Assembly (NCBI RefSeq): GCF_051014685.1
Contig: NC_135058.1
Location: forward strand, 16,742,811-16,806,810
Source of the DNA: Ptiloglossa arizonensis
Taxonomy: Eukaryota > Arthropoda > Insecta > Hymenoptera > Colletidae
DNA: 64,000 bases
Direction: 5' to 3'
Made by a program: the position numbers and the translations under genes. Positions 49,237 through 61,356 of this stretch are shown here, piece after piece. Below the pieces are notes generated by a model. The model made no database searches, was not told the DNA's origin, and saw only the letters and a program-made list of their open reading frames with translations. Every line of letters begins with the position of its first letter. Position 1 is the first letter of the stretch.

Positions 49237-52200
49237 ATGAATACGTTTAATTTAAATGTACCGCACGCGGAAAAGATTCTTCTACTTCTTGAAGAGCTGT
49301 GCGATCTTTCCTATCCTCAGGTGCAGCAAAAGTTAAATAAATACGTGAGTAACGTCAACATTTGCGTGTACACAATTTTTCGCGGCATACACGCTACTTT
49401 TTAAAAGAGTCAAGTTATTAATATTAAATCTTATCAACGAAGTTATTTCTTTTTAAAAATATTCTAAAGAAGCACAAATGATAAATTTATTTTTTATTTT
49501 ATTTTTAATAATAAGTATTATGTAATAATACATTTACATACACACACGCGCGCGCACATACAATAAGCATATGATTATAATGTTTTTACATATGATTTTT
49601 TTTAATACTTACAATAAAACTACAAAAAATATTTATAAAGTTAATTATTATGTATAATTTTAAATATACTTTTTAATGTTATAGATTCAAACTTCAACAA
49701 ATGTGAAAGTATCTTTTCTTGTACCAATTTTAATAAAATCAGAGGAAATGGTGATTCATGTGATAGGAGAACAAATTTTAGATAGAGAAATAAGATTTCC
49801 TGTAAGTAACAATTATTATGATAGTATACTGTTATAAATTGTTAATTATAACTATTATAGAAATTATTATTTATTTCATTTTATATTAATATCTCTTACT
49901 ATGGAAACAAACAAGTAACATTCAAATGAATATTACAAATCTTTATAATTTTCTCACTCGATATTTATGTACATTTTATTACATTCGTAATAACATTTAT
50001 CTCTTGGAAGATAATAGTTTCAAGGATTGTCCCACATTGGAAATAAAGTCTGCCTAACAGTATCTAATCCTCAAACAGAGTACTTAGAAACCTACATAAA
50101 AGAAGCCATACATAAAGGTATTATTGATATACCACTGCAAAACTTTTCTTATAAGCCAATGGAAAATGTAATCAAGTACAATAATAATGCTTATCATTAT
50201 TTACACTTTCCTAATCAATGTTGTTGTGTACATTTACAATATTTCTATCAATTTTTATTAAATGAATAAACTAGTTAAAAATTTGTCTTCTAATAAGGCA
50301 CTTCAATTACATAGATACAAACTATATAGAGGAGATGTATATGTTTATTATTTTTTACGCGTATATAACAAATTATAAAACATTTTATTGCATTTGAAAA
50401 ATTATATTCATTCTGATTCAAATATAATCTCAATTAAAAATTGTAACATCAGTGTTGGGGTTTGATATTCAATATTTTTATTTATTTATGTCATTCTAAG
50501 TACCTTTTTTTTGCAGGTGTTGAATAATATTTTATACAAGACTGTACAAAATAAAGAACCAGTGGCCATGAATATTGGAATGCTGGATGATGAATTATTA
50601 CGTCATCTTCTACCAATATGTCCTATGTCGGATTCATTTTTAACAATTCCCATACAACATCCTAAGCAGAACCACATAGCATTAGTAGTTTCTTTAGTTG
50701 ATGATAACAACAAAAATAGTACTACACATTGTATAGAAATAGTTCAAGAATGTTTTAGGTATTTTATTTTTTGCTTGATTGAATCTTGAAAAAATATGAC
50801 AAATTTATAAATTCATTGAACAATTTACGATTTCCTTAAATGTAATTAAGAATTTTTTCTTCAATATAGATTTTGCCTAGGATTTCTTATAAATTCATTT
50901 ATGTGCTATGAGGAAACTCGACTGAAACATCAGTGTCAAAATTTATTGGCTGTCTCTAGAAAACTTTTTACGCATTTAGGTAATGTTTTTTGCAAGTAGA
51001 ACAATTACTATAATGCTTAGAAATTCATGTATTTATTATATTTAAATATCGATAAATAGGAGATTTTTCTGATCTTTTACGAGAAATAATGGCAGAAGTC
51101 AGAAATCTAACAAATGCTGAGAGATGTTCATTATTTCTTTTGGATCCTGATCAACAAGATCTAGTTGCTAAAGTGTTTGATGGTATTGCCATGAAAGAAG
51201 TGAGTTTAACTTTCAAAGGTAAAACCTTACATTTCGTAAATATTGTTAAAGACTTAATTGTTTCTAGTCTGTAAAAGAAATGAGAATACCAATAGGACAA
51301 GGTATAGCAGGTCACGTTGCAACCACTGGTACGTTGATTAATATTAGAAATGCATATGAACATCCTCTCTTTTATCGTCGGATAGACGAAGTTACAGGCT
51401 TTAGAACTAGAAATATTTTATGTTTTCCGATTAGAGATGAAAATGGAATAGTTGGTAAGTAAAAATTGAATCATTTACTACTAAACATAAAATTAAGATA
51501 TTTTGTATGTTTAAATTATATTGTTAGAAATAGGGTAGAAACAATTATATAATTAATATTTTGCACTGTAGGAGTTGCACAACTCTGTAATAAAAAGGAT
51601 GGACTATATTTTGATGTTTTTGATGAAGAAATTGCAACAGCATTTAGTATTTACTGTGGCATTTCTATAATGCATAGTATTGTTTATAAAAAGATGCAAG
51701 ATGCTCAAGCAAGAAATAAACTCAGCAATGAAGTAATGATGTATCATATGAAGGTTGAGCTTTATTAAATTACAATGAATTTTATATTATCCGTGATATA
51801 CTATTCTAAGGAAATTATTATACTTATAGGTAGAAGAAGATGTTGTTCAAGCATTATTGAATTGCAAAGATGAACACAATATAAAAGATTTTAATAAATT
51901 TCAGTTTACTCCAAGAAGTGTACCTTACAAGCATATACCCTGTTATACAATTAAAATGTTTAATGATTTAGGTTTTATTAAACATTGGAAAATGAAATTA
52001 TCAACTCTAGCTAGGTAATAAAGAATCACAATTTGTGTTTTAAATTGCTTTCAATTTTGTTTTTAATTACAGAATTAACTCGTGAGAAATTTTATAGGTT
52101 TATATTATATGTTAAGAAGGGATATAGAGATGCACCTTATCATAATTGGGTACATGCATTCTCTGTAGCACATTTCGCGTATTTATTGATGAGAAATTTA

Positions 52201-53434
52201 CAACTCGTTACCGAGAATTATATGACACATTTGCAAGCATTAGTTTTTTTAGTGTCCTGTTTGTGTCATGATATAGATCACAGAGGAACCAATAATTCAT
52301 TTCAAACTAAATGTAGTACAGTATTGGCAAGCCTTTACAGTTCAGAGGGTTCTGTGATGGAGGTAAACTAATATTTTTAAAGTTGAAAATGTTGTAACGA
52401 GTCCACTTTACTATAATTCATTTTGTTGTAAACCAACAGAGACATCATTTGGCACAGACCATGTGTATTTTAAATACAGAAGATTGCAATATATTTGAAA
52501 ATTTTAATAGCAAGGAATACAGTGAAGCATTAGATTTGTTAAGAAATAATATACTTGCAACTGATTTAGCTTCCCATTTTCGTACTGTAGAAAAACAAGA
52601 AGAGATGATTAGAAACAAGTATGACAAAAATGATCCCAAACAACGAAAATTGTTATTTGATATGCTCATGACATGTTGTGACCTTAGTGATCAAACAAAA
52701 CATTGGAAAGTTTCGAAGAAGACTGCAGTGAGTACAATCTTAAATTTCAAAAAATTCATATTGTGCATAAATTTTAAGTTAATAACACTCTAATAGAAAT
52801 GTTAAATTTGGAAATTTTATATATTGCATGTTTATTGTATCTTATATTAGGAACAAATTTATGATGAATTCTTCTCACAAGGGGACTTAGAAAAAAGTAT
52901 GGGTAGTTCTCCTATTGAAATGATGGACAGAGAACGGGCATCTATACCAGATCTTCAAGTTCAGTTTATTACAAATATAGTTCTTCCGCTTTTCATGTAA
53001 GTATTATACCTCAAAATTGATCGTAATTAAGTTTAGAGTTTTTTGTTAAATGTATATTTATGCATATAGAATCAATATAAATCTTCTTAATTAAAAATAA
53101 AACCAATATATCTACAAATAAGTACTTTTTTCATTCAAAAAAAGGTTAAAAATTTGTTTTCCATATTTTTTCCTCTAGTAATCTTTCTACATTATTTCCA
53201 ATGGTACAACCATTGGTTCAAGTGCTGAAAGAGAATCGAGGTTTATGGGAAGTGTCTAAAATTATATTTCAAAATTATACAAAAGCAGGAATGAAAGGTA
53301 TTGACATTTTACTGGATCCTACTTTTGAAGAAGAAGTACTACAAGTCTATACTCAGAGCAATAACGATTTTTCAAGAACCTCTACAGTCAAGTTAGAGTT
53401 ACAGGAAACAAAAACTAATGTTTACAATGAATGA
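49237..53434 (+). CDS. PDE2A: PDE2-type cGMP-stimulated 3',5'-cyclic nucleotide phosphodiesterase
   Basis: PDE2 hydrolyses cAMP and cGMP and is activated when cGMP binds its GAF domains. Exons: 49237-49344, 49685-49801, 50018-50167 (probable), 50517-50758, 50870-50979, 51060-51199, 51268-51454, 51572-51753, 51830-52014, 52098-52362, 52440-52727, 52851-52996, 53179-53434, in phase, 791 residues (human PDE2A about 940). ATG 49237 has in-frame stops just upstream, so the N-terminus is shorter than the vertebrate one unless further 5' exons are spliced in. Domains: GAF-A about 20-205 (diverged); GAF-B about 245-405 ([38 protein letters not shown]), very close to PDE2; catalytic HD domain about 475-750 with metal-binding motifs [10 protein letters not shown] and [11 protein letters not shown] and [14 protein letters not shown]2 rather than PDE5/10/11 is supported by [17 protein letters not shown] and FFSQGDLEK. 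No C-terminal CaaX is seen. Confidence 0.95.
50018..50167 (+). other. Probable 150-nt phase-0 exon inserting about 45 residues in PDE2 GAF-A
   Basis: The acceptor GATAATAG is followed by 50 open codons and ends at a modest donor, AAT/GTAATC. Its first residues (FQG) restore the FPLTG-like motif that ends the previous exon's strand in vertebrate PDE2, which supports inclusion. Its remaining residues have no vertebrate counterpart. Both edges are phase 0, so skipping it keeps the frame, and it may be a cassette exon. Confidence 0.5.
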
Positions 53435-56160
53435 AATTTAACCCTTTACTGATGTGGTCGTTATTTTGTCATATATATGGTATGGTGGAATCTGTAGGAC
53501 CTCATATAATTGTTTAAATATTGTTAGGCATTTTTAAAAAAAAGTCTGATGTTGTGAATTACTCCCATTAATTTACTAAGAAACTGAATAAATTGAATTT
53601 TTGACAATAACAAAATTTGTTAAGGTCTGTTAGATCCCACCGTACCAGTTACAGATTAAACATAGAAACTTAATATTTCTATCATGAAATAAGCATTTGC
53701 GTGATACATACAATTTTTGCCCAGCAGTTACAATGTTAAATGCAAAAGCAATAGAAGAGCTTATTAATTACCAAATATATGTAAATTAAAAGAAATTTGT
53801 TTATTAAAAGAACGCTGGCGTTCTAAAAATTATTTATTTATTATATAATTAACATATATTCAAATACTTTTTAATATTGATTTTGTTTAGCCCTCCATTA
53901 ATCAAGCTTGTGTCTGTTTTGATTCACATTTGTAAAGGCCAAGAGAATGTTTCATCTCAAAAGAAAGACATTTGTTTGGTTGCTAGAAGCATTGGTTAAT
54001 AGAGGGTCAATATCACACGTGTACATGTACATGTATATTATGAATTATAAGTATTGTCTTTTCTCAAAGGATAGGTATATACTTCAAACATGTACTGCCT
54101 AAATATTTATCTAATATTATTTTATATCATACTATTTAATTATTTCTTAAAGTACATTAAGTAGCATTGAAAAAAGTAAAACAGTTCCTAATGTTCCTTA
54201 TGTACGTACTTTATGGAGATATAGACAATTCATACGATTCATAATGTGCAATAAAATTGTACTTGAGGGGAATCTGAACAATTCCAAACAAGTTTAAACA
54301 TTATATAACTTTTATAAAACAATTTTGTTTAAATATCGCTAATATTTTTATTACAAACTTATTAATCTTCTAATTGAGATATTATGTATTTTTTATTACT
54401 TTTACTAATGTCATGCTTTATACCTCAGATTTCACAAAATTTTGTAGTTTTTTCATCTGAAATGTAAATGTTTATTATGTTGAAACAATCGATACTTTCC
54501 AATTGAAAATTGTACTGATTCTTGGTGATATTTTAAATTAGAAGCCTTAATTAAGACTTGTTAATGAAACTGTTTGAAATTTCAAATATGTAATATAATT
54601 AATATGTATGACTGATTGTAATTGAAATTACAATAAGTCTCCTTTTTTTTTTTGAAAGATGAATTGTACAAATGTAAGTGCAATTGAAAGAAATATATTA
54701 ATTTGTACAACCAAATTTTGATCAAAATCTTCCTACATAAAGAATGTAAGATGTAAAATAGTGTAATTCAATATGCTATGAATGCTAAAAACACTTCAAA
54801 TAAGTTTGTTGAATTTCACTGCTATTAAATAAAATTTATTTATAACATATATATAAAAAATGCTCAAGTATTTGGTATGCTGTTAATTATTATCTATGTG
54901 CATTATATAATCTTTATTGTAAGATTTGAAATACATTGTATTAATATCTACGAAAAATTCTAAATGCAGTTTAAAATTAGTAGTTTAATAAAAATTATAA
55001 GTTATTCATTTCATAAAATACAATACCTTATAGTATCTTTATCGTATTAATTACAATTGCATAGTTATTAAAACTTATCTATGATTAAGATATGTACCTA
55101 TAAATAAAACTAAATAAATTAATAAATATATAAGTTCTAAGCCATTGAACATTAATAAAACTTATTACATTCTAACTAAATGATGTATATAATTATTCTA
55201 ATGTTTTTAATTACTTTTCACATGGTATATTTGCACAATTCTTAATTTTTGAAAATGAACCCCCTAATTTGTATGAATTCTTTATATGATAGTAATTAAT
55301 TTTTAACATGTTAAATTATTTTTTTCATATAATTAATATTATAATCATTGTTCATATTTGTTACATTTATTTATTTCTTTTCTTTAAATCTGAAATATTT
55401 CAAATCAAATTCAATTAAAACAATCGACTGAAAATTGTTAAATGGAAAATTCGTCAGATTCTAACCTGAAAAACATACTAGACATTGAGACCAATTATTG
55501 TGTACTATGATCACTTCTTTTAAATACAATTAAGCAAGTAGGAATTTTGCATGTCTCAATAAAACTCAAATAGTTTAAACACACTCCTTGAAAGGGTTGA
55601 TACGAAAGTATCAATTTTAAACACAAAGCGATAGTATCAAAACATATTTCATTATTAAATATATCCTGATTAGAACGATGCTGTCCAATGAAATTTTTGT
55701 CATTTGTTATATTTCAATATTTTAGTTAAGTTCCTTTAGCTAAGTTGGTTCATACTCTATTATAATGTTTAAAATACAATACTTTACTTCATATTTTGTA
55801 CAACAAAATAAAATTATTTTATTTCATTCGTCAACTATTCAAATAAAACTATTTTATTTTGTAAATTTTTTCGAGTCATATTCAAAACTCTATTTTTATA
55901 TGCATTACTCAAGTGTTTAAAATTATTTACAATAATTTTTAAATACTTTTATTTCAATGTCGTGTGTTGTCCAGCTCTTTCAATAACAAAAATTTTTAGA
56001 GCTATTATACATTGTTTTAGATCTATAACCCTCTTAAACGTGTTGAGGGATATTGCAAACTTTTAATTAGTAAAATATTTGTTCAAATAATTAATAAATA
56101 ACAGAAAATAATTTGAAAAATCTTTCTTTCTATATATATATATATATATAGAAGAAAGTG
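53435..56160. other. Intergenic region and PDE2 3' UTR
   Basis: Very AT-rich, no coding signal. AATAAA-type hexamers occur (for example 54250-54255), so the PDE2 3' end is not fixed. A (TA)10 run flanked by CTTTCTTTC and GAAGAAAG lies at 56122-56158, just before the INCENP promoter. Confidence 0.6.
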
Positions 56161-56391
56161 GCGCGCCCGCGAAAATAGATGGCGCCCCAAGAGGTAATTC
56201 AAATTTAACCGAAAAGTCGTTATACACTGATCAGACTTGCATCGTCCCGCCTGTGGCACGAGATGGAGATTGTCGTTAAAGTTTTTCTTTCCTTTGTGCA
56301 GTGTGTCATTGGTACATACTAATCGTGTAGTTCATGTATTCTCGTATAACTTTGACTTGACAATTGACTACTTGCTTTGCAAATACAAAAG
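56160..56391 (+). promoter_or_regulatory. INCENP promoter and non-coding first exon
   Basis: A CpG-rich block begins GGCGCGCCCGCGAAAA (56160-56175). Read on the other strand it contains TTTTCGCGGGCGC, an E2F-type site. The 230 bases after it end in CAAAAG/GTAAGC (donor at 56392), and an acceptor TTTTTTAG lies at 56854, ten bases before the INCENP ATG. So this is read as the promoter plus a 5' UTR exon. The exact start site is not visible. Confidence 0.55.
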
Positions 56392-56863
56392 GTAAGCTTC
56401 GACAAATAATCCTTGATTTGGTTAATTCATTCTTCATTCTTATTCCAGTAAGAATTCTTTAATTTTCTTAGAAATATACATATTTAATAATTAATTTGAC
56501 ATGAATTTAATTACAAATATAATCATAAGTTTATGCAAACAATGATAAACATACTTGATCAAAAGTACATAGGCTATTAAATCGTATTTGTTATGGTAAT
56601 CTCAGTTATAATTAATAAATATGTGTAATAATTGTTTTTTTGCTTTATCGTTATTGTTTCATGAAAAATTCCTTTATTTACAGAAAGTAGTATACTTATT
56701 CTTATAGTAATAAACAGAATGTCATAAATTTAATTTCTATTTTCTTATTAATTCGAAAGAAATATTGTTTCCATTACAACTTGTATTATTGTTGTATTGT
56801 AATTCATTAAGTAAACACATCTACTTTAATATTAAAATTATAAATCTTTTTTAGATTTTAAAT

Positions 56864-57454
56864 ATGGGTAATAGATCAAAAGACAAAATTAAGACAATAA
56901 TCTCTAAAGATATTTTAAATATCTACAATCGTTATACAGAAGTTAAGAAAATAATTAATGACAATCTAGAAGATACGATAGATTATTTACATGCATTACT
57001 TGCTCAAATACCGCAATCATCCTCTGGGCCCTTAATTGCAAAAACACCAAAAGTACTAAAGAAAAAAGGAGTGCAACGTATTGAAACAATTCCAGAAAAT
57101 GATGTTATTGATTGCACAATATCAGGCATTGTCACAAGGAGTATTTCACAGGAAAGTAAAGAAATTAAGGATAATGCAGAGGAAAAGAAAAATGAGTCCA
57201 CGGCAGAAGTTCCAACTGGTAGAATAAAGAGAGAAGCTTCAAAGAAAGCAGCAAATAATATTAAAAAACAACAATCACTTTCACTAATATCAAAACTACG
57301 AAGACCATCAAACTCTAATGAGGTAAATGTCACAAAAGTTTATACCATATTTTAATTATATGATGCTAAAAATTCGATGTTAATATTTGATGATAATATA
57401 TCATCATAATATATAATAATAATTATACATATAATAATTGATAATGCATAATTA

Positions 57455-57514
<60 letters not shown>

Positions 57515-60500
57515 TTATTAATCATTATATAATTTTTTATATACTATTACAATATATTATTAATACATTTTTTATATTTTTATTGTCATAAAACAATAAC
57601 AAATTTCGAATATTAATCAGTTTTATGAATTTTCAAAAGACACATGGAAGCAGAAATAAGAGGAAGAAATCTACCAAAAGTAGTTCGGATGAAGATATCA
57701 ATGAAGGTCCTACGAAGTATAGTAAAACAGAAGAAAGTACCTTTAGAGAAAGCACCACAAAGGAAACAAGAAATACAAAATTGCAGAATGATTTGTCTAT
57801 AAAAGAGAATATGACAAATCAAGATAAAACCGAAATACTAAGAAGCTCTTCTGCAATAATGTGGCACTCCGGTAGAAAGAGAACTTTTTCACAGAGTCGT
57901 GAATCTAATATTAAGGAATGTAATAACATTGATGACACAGTTATTGCGCCTAAAGTAAACGTTTTAGAAGATCCTTCAATGTACGAGGATGCGATTGAAA
58001 AACCTATGCCTATTATGAACTCTACAATGAAATTGAATTCTACAATTACTATGAACAAAATAATGAATGTAACAGTAGTTTTAGAACCTTTATCATTGGG
58101 TAAACTAAATGAAACTGTAACTATTAATAAAAACAGTGGCAACAGTATAGCACCAAACAATCGACAGAAAATAAGTCAATCAATACTTGAATCTAAATCG
58201 CCTAAAACGTCTGAACCTCTAACACCTTCTTCAGTAGCTCTGAAAGACAGGATGCAACAATTAAAAGAAGCCATGGCAAACAAAGAATTTGATGAATTAA
58301 TTACAGAAGATGAATCATCACCTGAAATAAAAAAATCCAGGCCAAATATTAAGCAAGAAAATAAAAGACGAAACAAGCGTATAGTAATATCTGTATCAAG
58401 TGAAGATGAGATTCTTAGTACACCTGCAAAACCAGCTCTGAAAGAAGTGAATTCAGGCACAACTCTCCAGGAAATAAGGAATACTTATAAACCAAATGCC
58501 TTATTCAGTCCTTATGCTAAGGAATCTGTAAAGAAAAGGGTTGAGGCATTTGAACAGGTAGGTTTGAACAGTCCAAAGCCTGCTGTTCAGATTGATATAC
58601 CAACTAGAGTGACCAGAACAAAAACACGAGCTATAGCTGCTGCTCAAGCTGAAACTTTAGAAAACGTAAAGACAGCAGAGAAGACAGTTGTTCATAAATT
58701 AGCACGGAAATCACTTGCAAAAGCTAAGAAAATCTCATTAGCAAAGCATGTTAAGGATACAGATGAATATAAAGAGGTAATTAAAATATTTCCACTGAAT
58801 AATACTTGCAATACTTATTATAGACTAATCATTTAAAAATTCCACCTATAAAGAAAGTTACATTATTCTAATTTTCAATTTTTTTAGAATAAGATGCTAA
58901 CAGTGCAAAAAGTTAATAGAATTCCTATTGAAAAAGTGAACCAGAAACAGCTACAAAAAACAACTCCATTAGGGAAAACGAAAATTCAATTACCGATGTC
59001 TGTTAATCGTATTACACACACTCCATTGAACAATCAAATTATCACAAGTGTAAACATTTTCTTATTTTTATCACTGTATTATTTTTTGCGTCTAATTTAT
59101 TTTCATATCAATGTTTATTGTTTGAATTTTAGCATACCAAGACATTAACTGCAACGCGTACAAACATTATTACATCGATAGATTCTTTTATTCAATCTGC
59201 GAAGTCAGTTAGTAAACAAAACTCGGTAGAAAAAGTAGAGGAGAAAAAACGGAAAATGAATGATGAAGACGCACGAAAAAAACGAGATGATGCGTTGAGA
59301 CTTCAAACAGAAGAAAAAAGAAGGTACGATAGTTACGAGTAGCAAACTTTGACGTATTTAATTCGAGATTAGTATTATTCAAAAAATTATATTTTATGTG
59401 AAGGAAAAGACAAGAGAAAGAATTGAAAAATAAGTTGGCAAGAGAAGCGAAAGAGAAACAGGAACTGGAGAAACGTCAGAAAGCCGAAAAAGAAAGGGAG
59501 GAAAAAGCGCGTTTAGCTCAACAAATGCAAGATAAACAACGCGAGGAAATGGAGAGAAAACGTATGGCACAATTACAACGAGCTCAGGTACACAATTTAA
59601 AAATCATATAAAATTACACAAAAATTAGTTTTGTAATTGACTTCGTAGCTGTTTAGGAAATTAGTTTTGCTATTTATTTGTAATATGTTTATAATAAATT
59701 ATAGGAAAAAGAAGATAGAAGGAAACAGGAAGAGCAACAACGTTTACAACGTTTACAAGAACAAGAAGAAGCAGAACGTATATTGGCTGAGCAAAGACGT
59801 CGTGAACAGGAGGCTGAGAAACGAAAGGAAGCCGAAGTGAGGGCTCAGCAACAAGCTACTGCTGAAGCAATCAGAGCTAAAAACCAAATGCTTATAGCAC
59901 AAGTAAGCTTAAGCATATTTATAAGATATATATATGATATATGCATAATTTTTTAATGAAATAATTTAATAAAAGTATCATAAATTAAATATTTTTAGGC
60001 AAAATATGGAAACAAACAAAATCAGGGTCCAACAAATTATATTTTAGACAGTGAACCTGATGACGATGAATCAGATGATGAAACTAAACCGAAGCATATA
60101 ATTCCACATTGGGCACAGCGTAAGTACCTATGCTTATATTGTATATTCGTAAGTAATTATTTATATGTATAATGATTCTAAAGTCTTTTTATTTGCATTA
60201 TTAAAGGAATGAAAATTTTTGAAGTAATTTTAGGTAGCCCAACCTGTATATAAACGATTATAAATATTTGATTATATATATAAATTAATACATATTTTTT
60301 ACTTATTATATCAAAACTAAGGTTTTAACGGTTTTAACAAAAGTTGTATATTCATTAATATTAGTAGTTAACAATGATTATTGCGATTATTAATATGGAG
60401 CACTTTTGAAATAATGTTAATTGAATTATTATTTCAAATAACGTTTATTTTGTTATTGAAGTAAAATTGTTATTTCGCTTCAAAAAATAGTTTAAGAGAA

Positions 60501-60843
60501 AAGTAAAGACTAGATTAATAATATTTCAAATTATTATTTATTATAATTTTTATTAATGTTTATGTTAGTTTTGACAATTATATTTTTTTAGAACTTGTTA
60601 CAAAAGTCAGGTATAACAGATGAAACAATTGTGTTTCCTTTAATTTCAGCACAAATTCGTAAAACCCAACTTGTAATGCAACGACACATTCCTGAGAAAG
60701 CAGTTTTTAGATTCTTCGATACTAGGAAATGTACACCAGACTTGGCTGAGTTGTTCCAAGGTATAGAGAGAAATAGATTGAAGCGTACATCCAGTGCAAT
60801 CTGGAAAACGCCACCGCGTTATTCCATGATGGAAGCCGAATGA
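56864..60843 (+). CDS. INCENP: INCENP, inner centromere protein (chromosomal passenger complex scaffold)
   Basis: INCENP binds survivin and borealin through its N-terminus and activates Aurora B through its C-terminal IN-box, acting at centromeres and the central spindle. Exons: 56864-57322, 57640-58776, 58888-59049, 59133-59323, 59404-59587, 59705-59902, 59999-60119, 60650-60843, in phase, about 881 residues (human about 918). Visible features: a short N-terminal helical region; a long basic, Ser/Thr-rich middle with SP/TP sites; a highly charged single-helix or coiled-coil region of Lys/Glu/Arg/Gln from about residue 600 to 790 over four exons; an acidic DSEPDDDESDDE patch; and the IN-box beginning PHWAQPQIRKTQL and ending in the TSS motif KRTSSAIWKTPP, whose serines Aurora B phosphorylates in the family. 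The 57640 start of exon 2 uses an AAAAG acceptor and is the least certain junction. AATAAA lies at 60894-60899. Confidence 0.93.
57457..57510. repeat. (AT)27 microsatellite in the first coding intron of INCENP
   Basis: Fifty-four uninterrupted bases of AT in the intron 57323-57639, a likely polymorphic marker. Confidence 0.95.
60120..60649 (+). other. Last INCENP intron (0.53 kb)
   Basis: AT-rich intron from the donor C/GTAAGT to the acceptor AATTTCAG, phase 1. It interrupts the IN-box just after PHWAQ. The short open frame running into the last exon from 60595 is intronic. Confidence 0.85.
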
Positions 60844-61356
60844 AAGGTATAGTTTATTAAATACAATATTGTTAATTTTATGTTGTGCCTTACAATAAAA
60901 GTGCTTATAATACCATATGGAATGTATGTGATATAGGAATGATGTTGTATCATATCACCGTTAAAATATTCAATTTAACACTGTTAACAGAATGTAAAAC
61001 TGCTTTTTTTAAGATTGCATGTCAATACGTGGTACTATTTTTTACCATTTCAATCAGTCATTATCAGTTTTTTGCATTCATGTATTCTTTGTATTGCATG
61101 CAAGACACTAAAAAAGAGAACTGTTATATGATTAATTATTATTAATTAATATGTAATTATACCGAGACGAAATATTTGAACGAAAAATAGATTTTATTCA
61201 ATTTAATCTGTCTTCATTATTTTACATAAGGTCGGTCTTTGTGGAGAATTTATTATTTTATAGAATCGATGAAACATTTTTTATATTTATGAAATATTTC
61301 AAAAAATTCTTCGTGTCTGTCTTCCTTCTTTTTATGTAGTGATTTTATAAATATTT
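60844..61356. other. Convergent intergenic spacer between INCENP and the WD40 gene
   Basis: INCENP and the minus-strand WD40 gene end about 510 bp apart. The spacer is AT-rich, with AATAAA at 60894-60899 for INCENP. No clear minus-strand hexamer was singled out. Confidence 0.6.

Noticed and set aside
52033..52097. Extra residues before the PDE2 exon at 52098 (TELTREKFY)
   Set aside because: The preceding exon ends in phase 2. Entering at the earlier ATTACAG gives an immediate stop, while the TTTATAG acceptor restores the conserved [14 protein letters not shown].
60595..60649. N-terminal extension of the last INCENP exon (LLQKSGITDETIVFPL)
   Set aside because: It precedes the AATTTCAG acceptor. 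Joining exon 7 (phase 1) at 60650 gives the continuous conserved IN-box.
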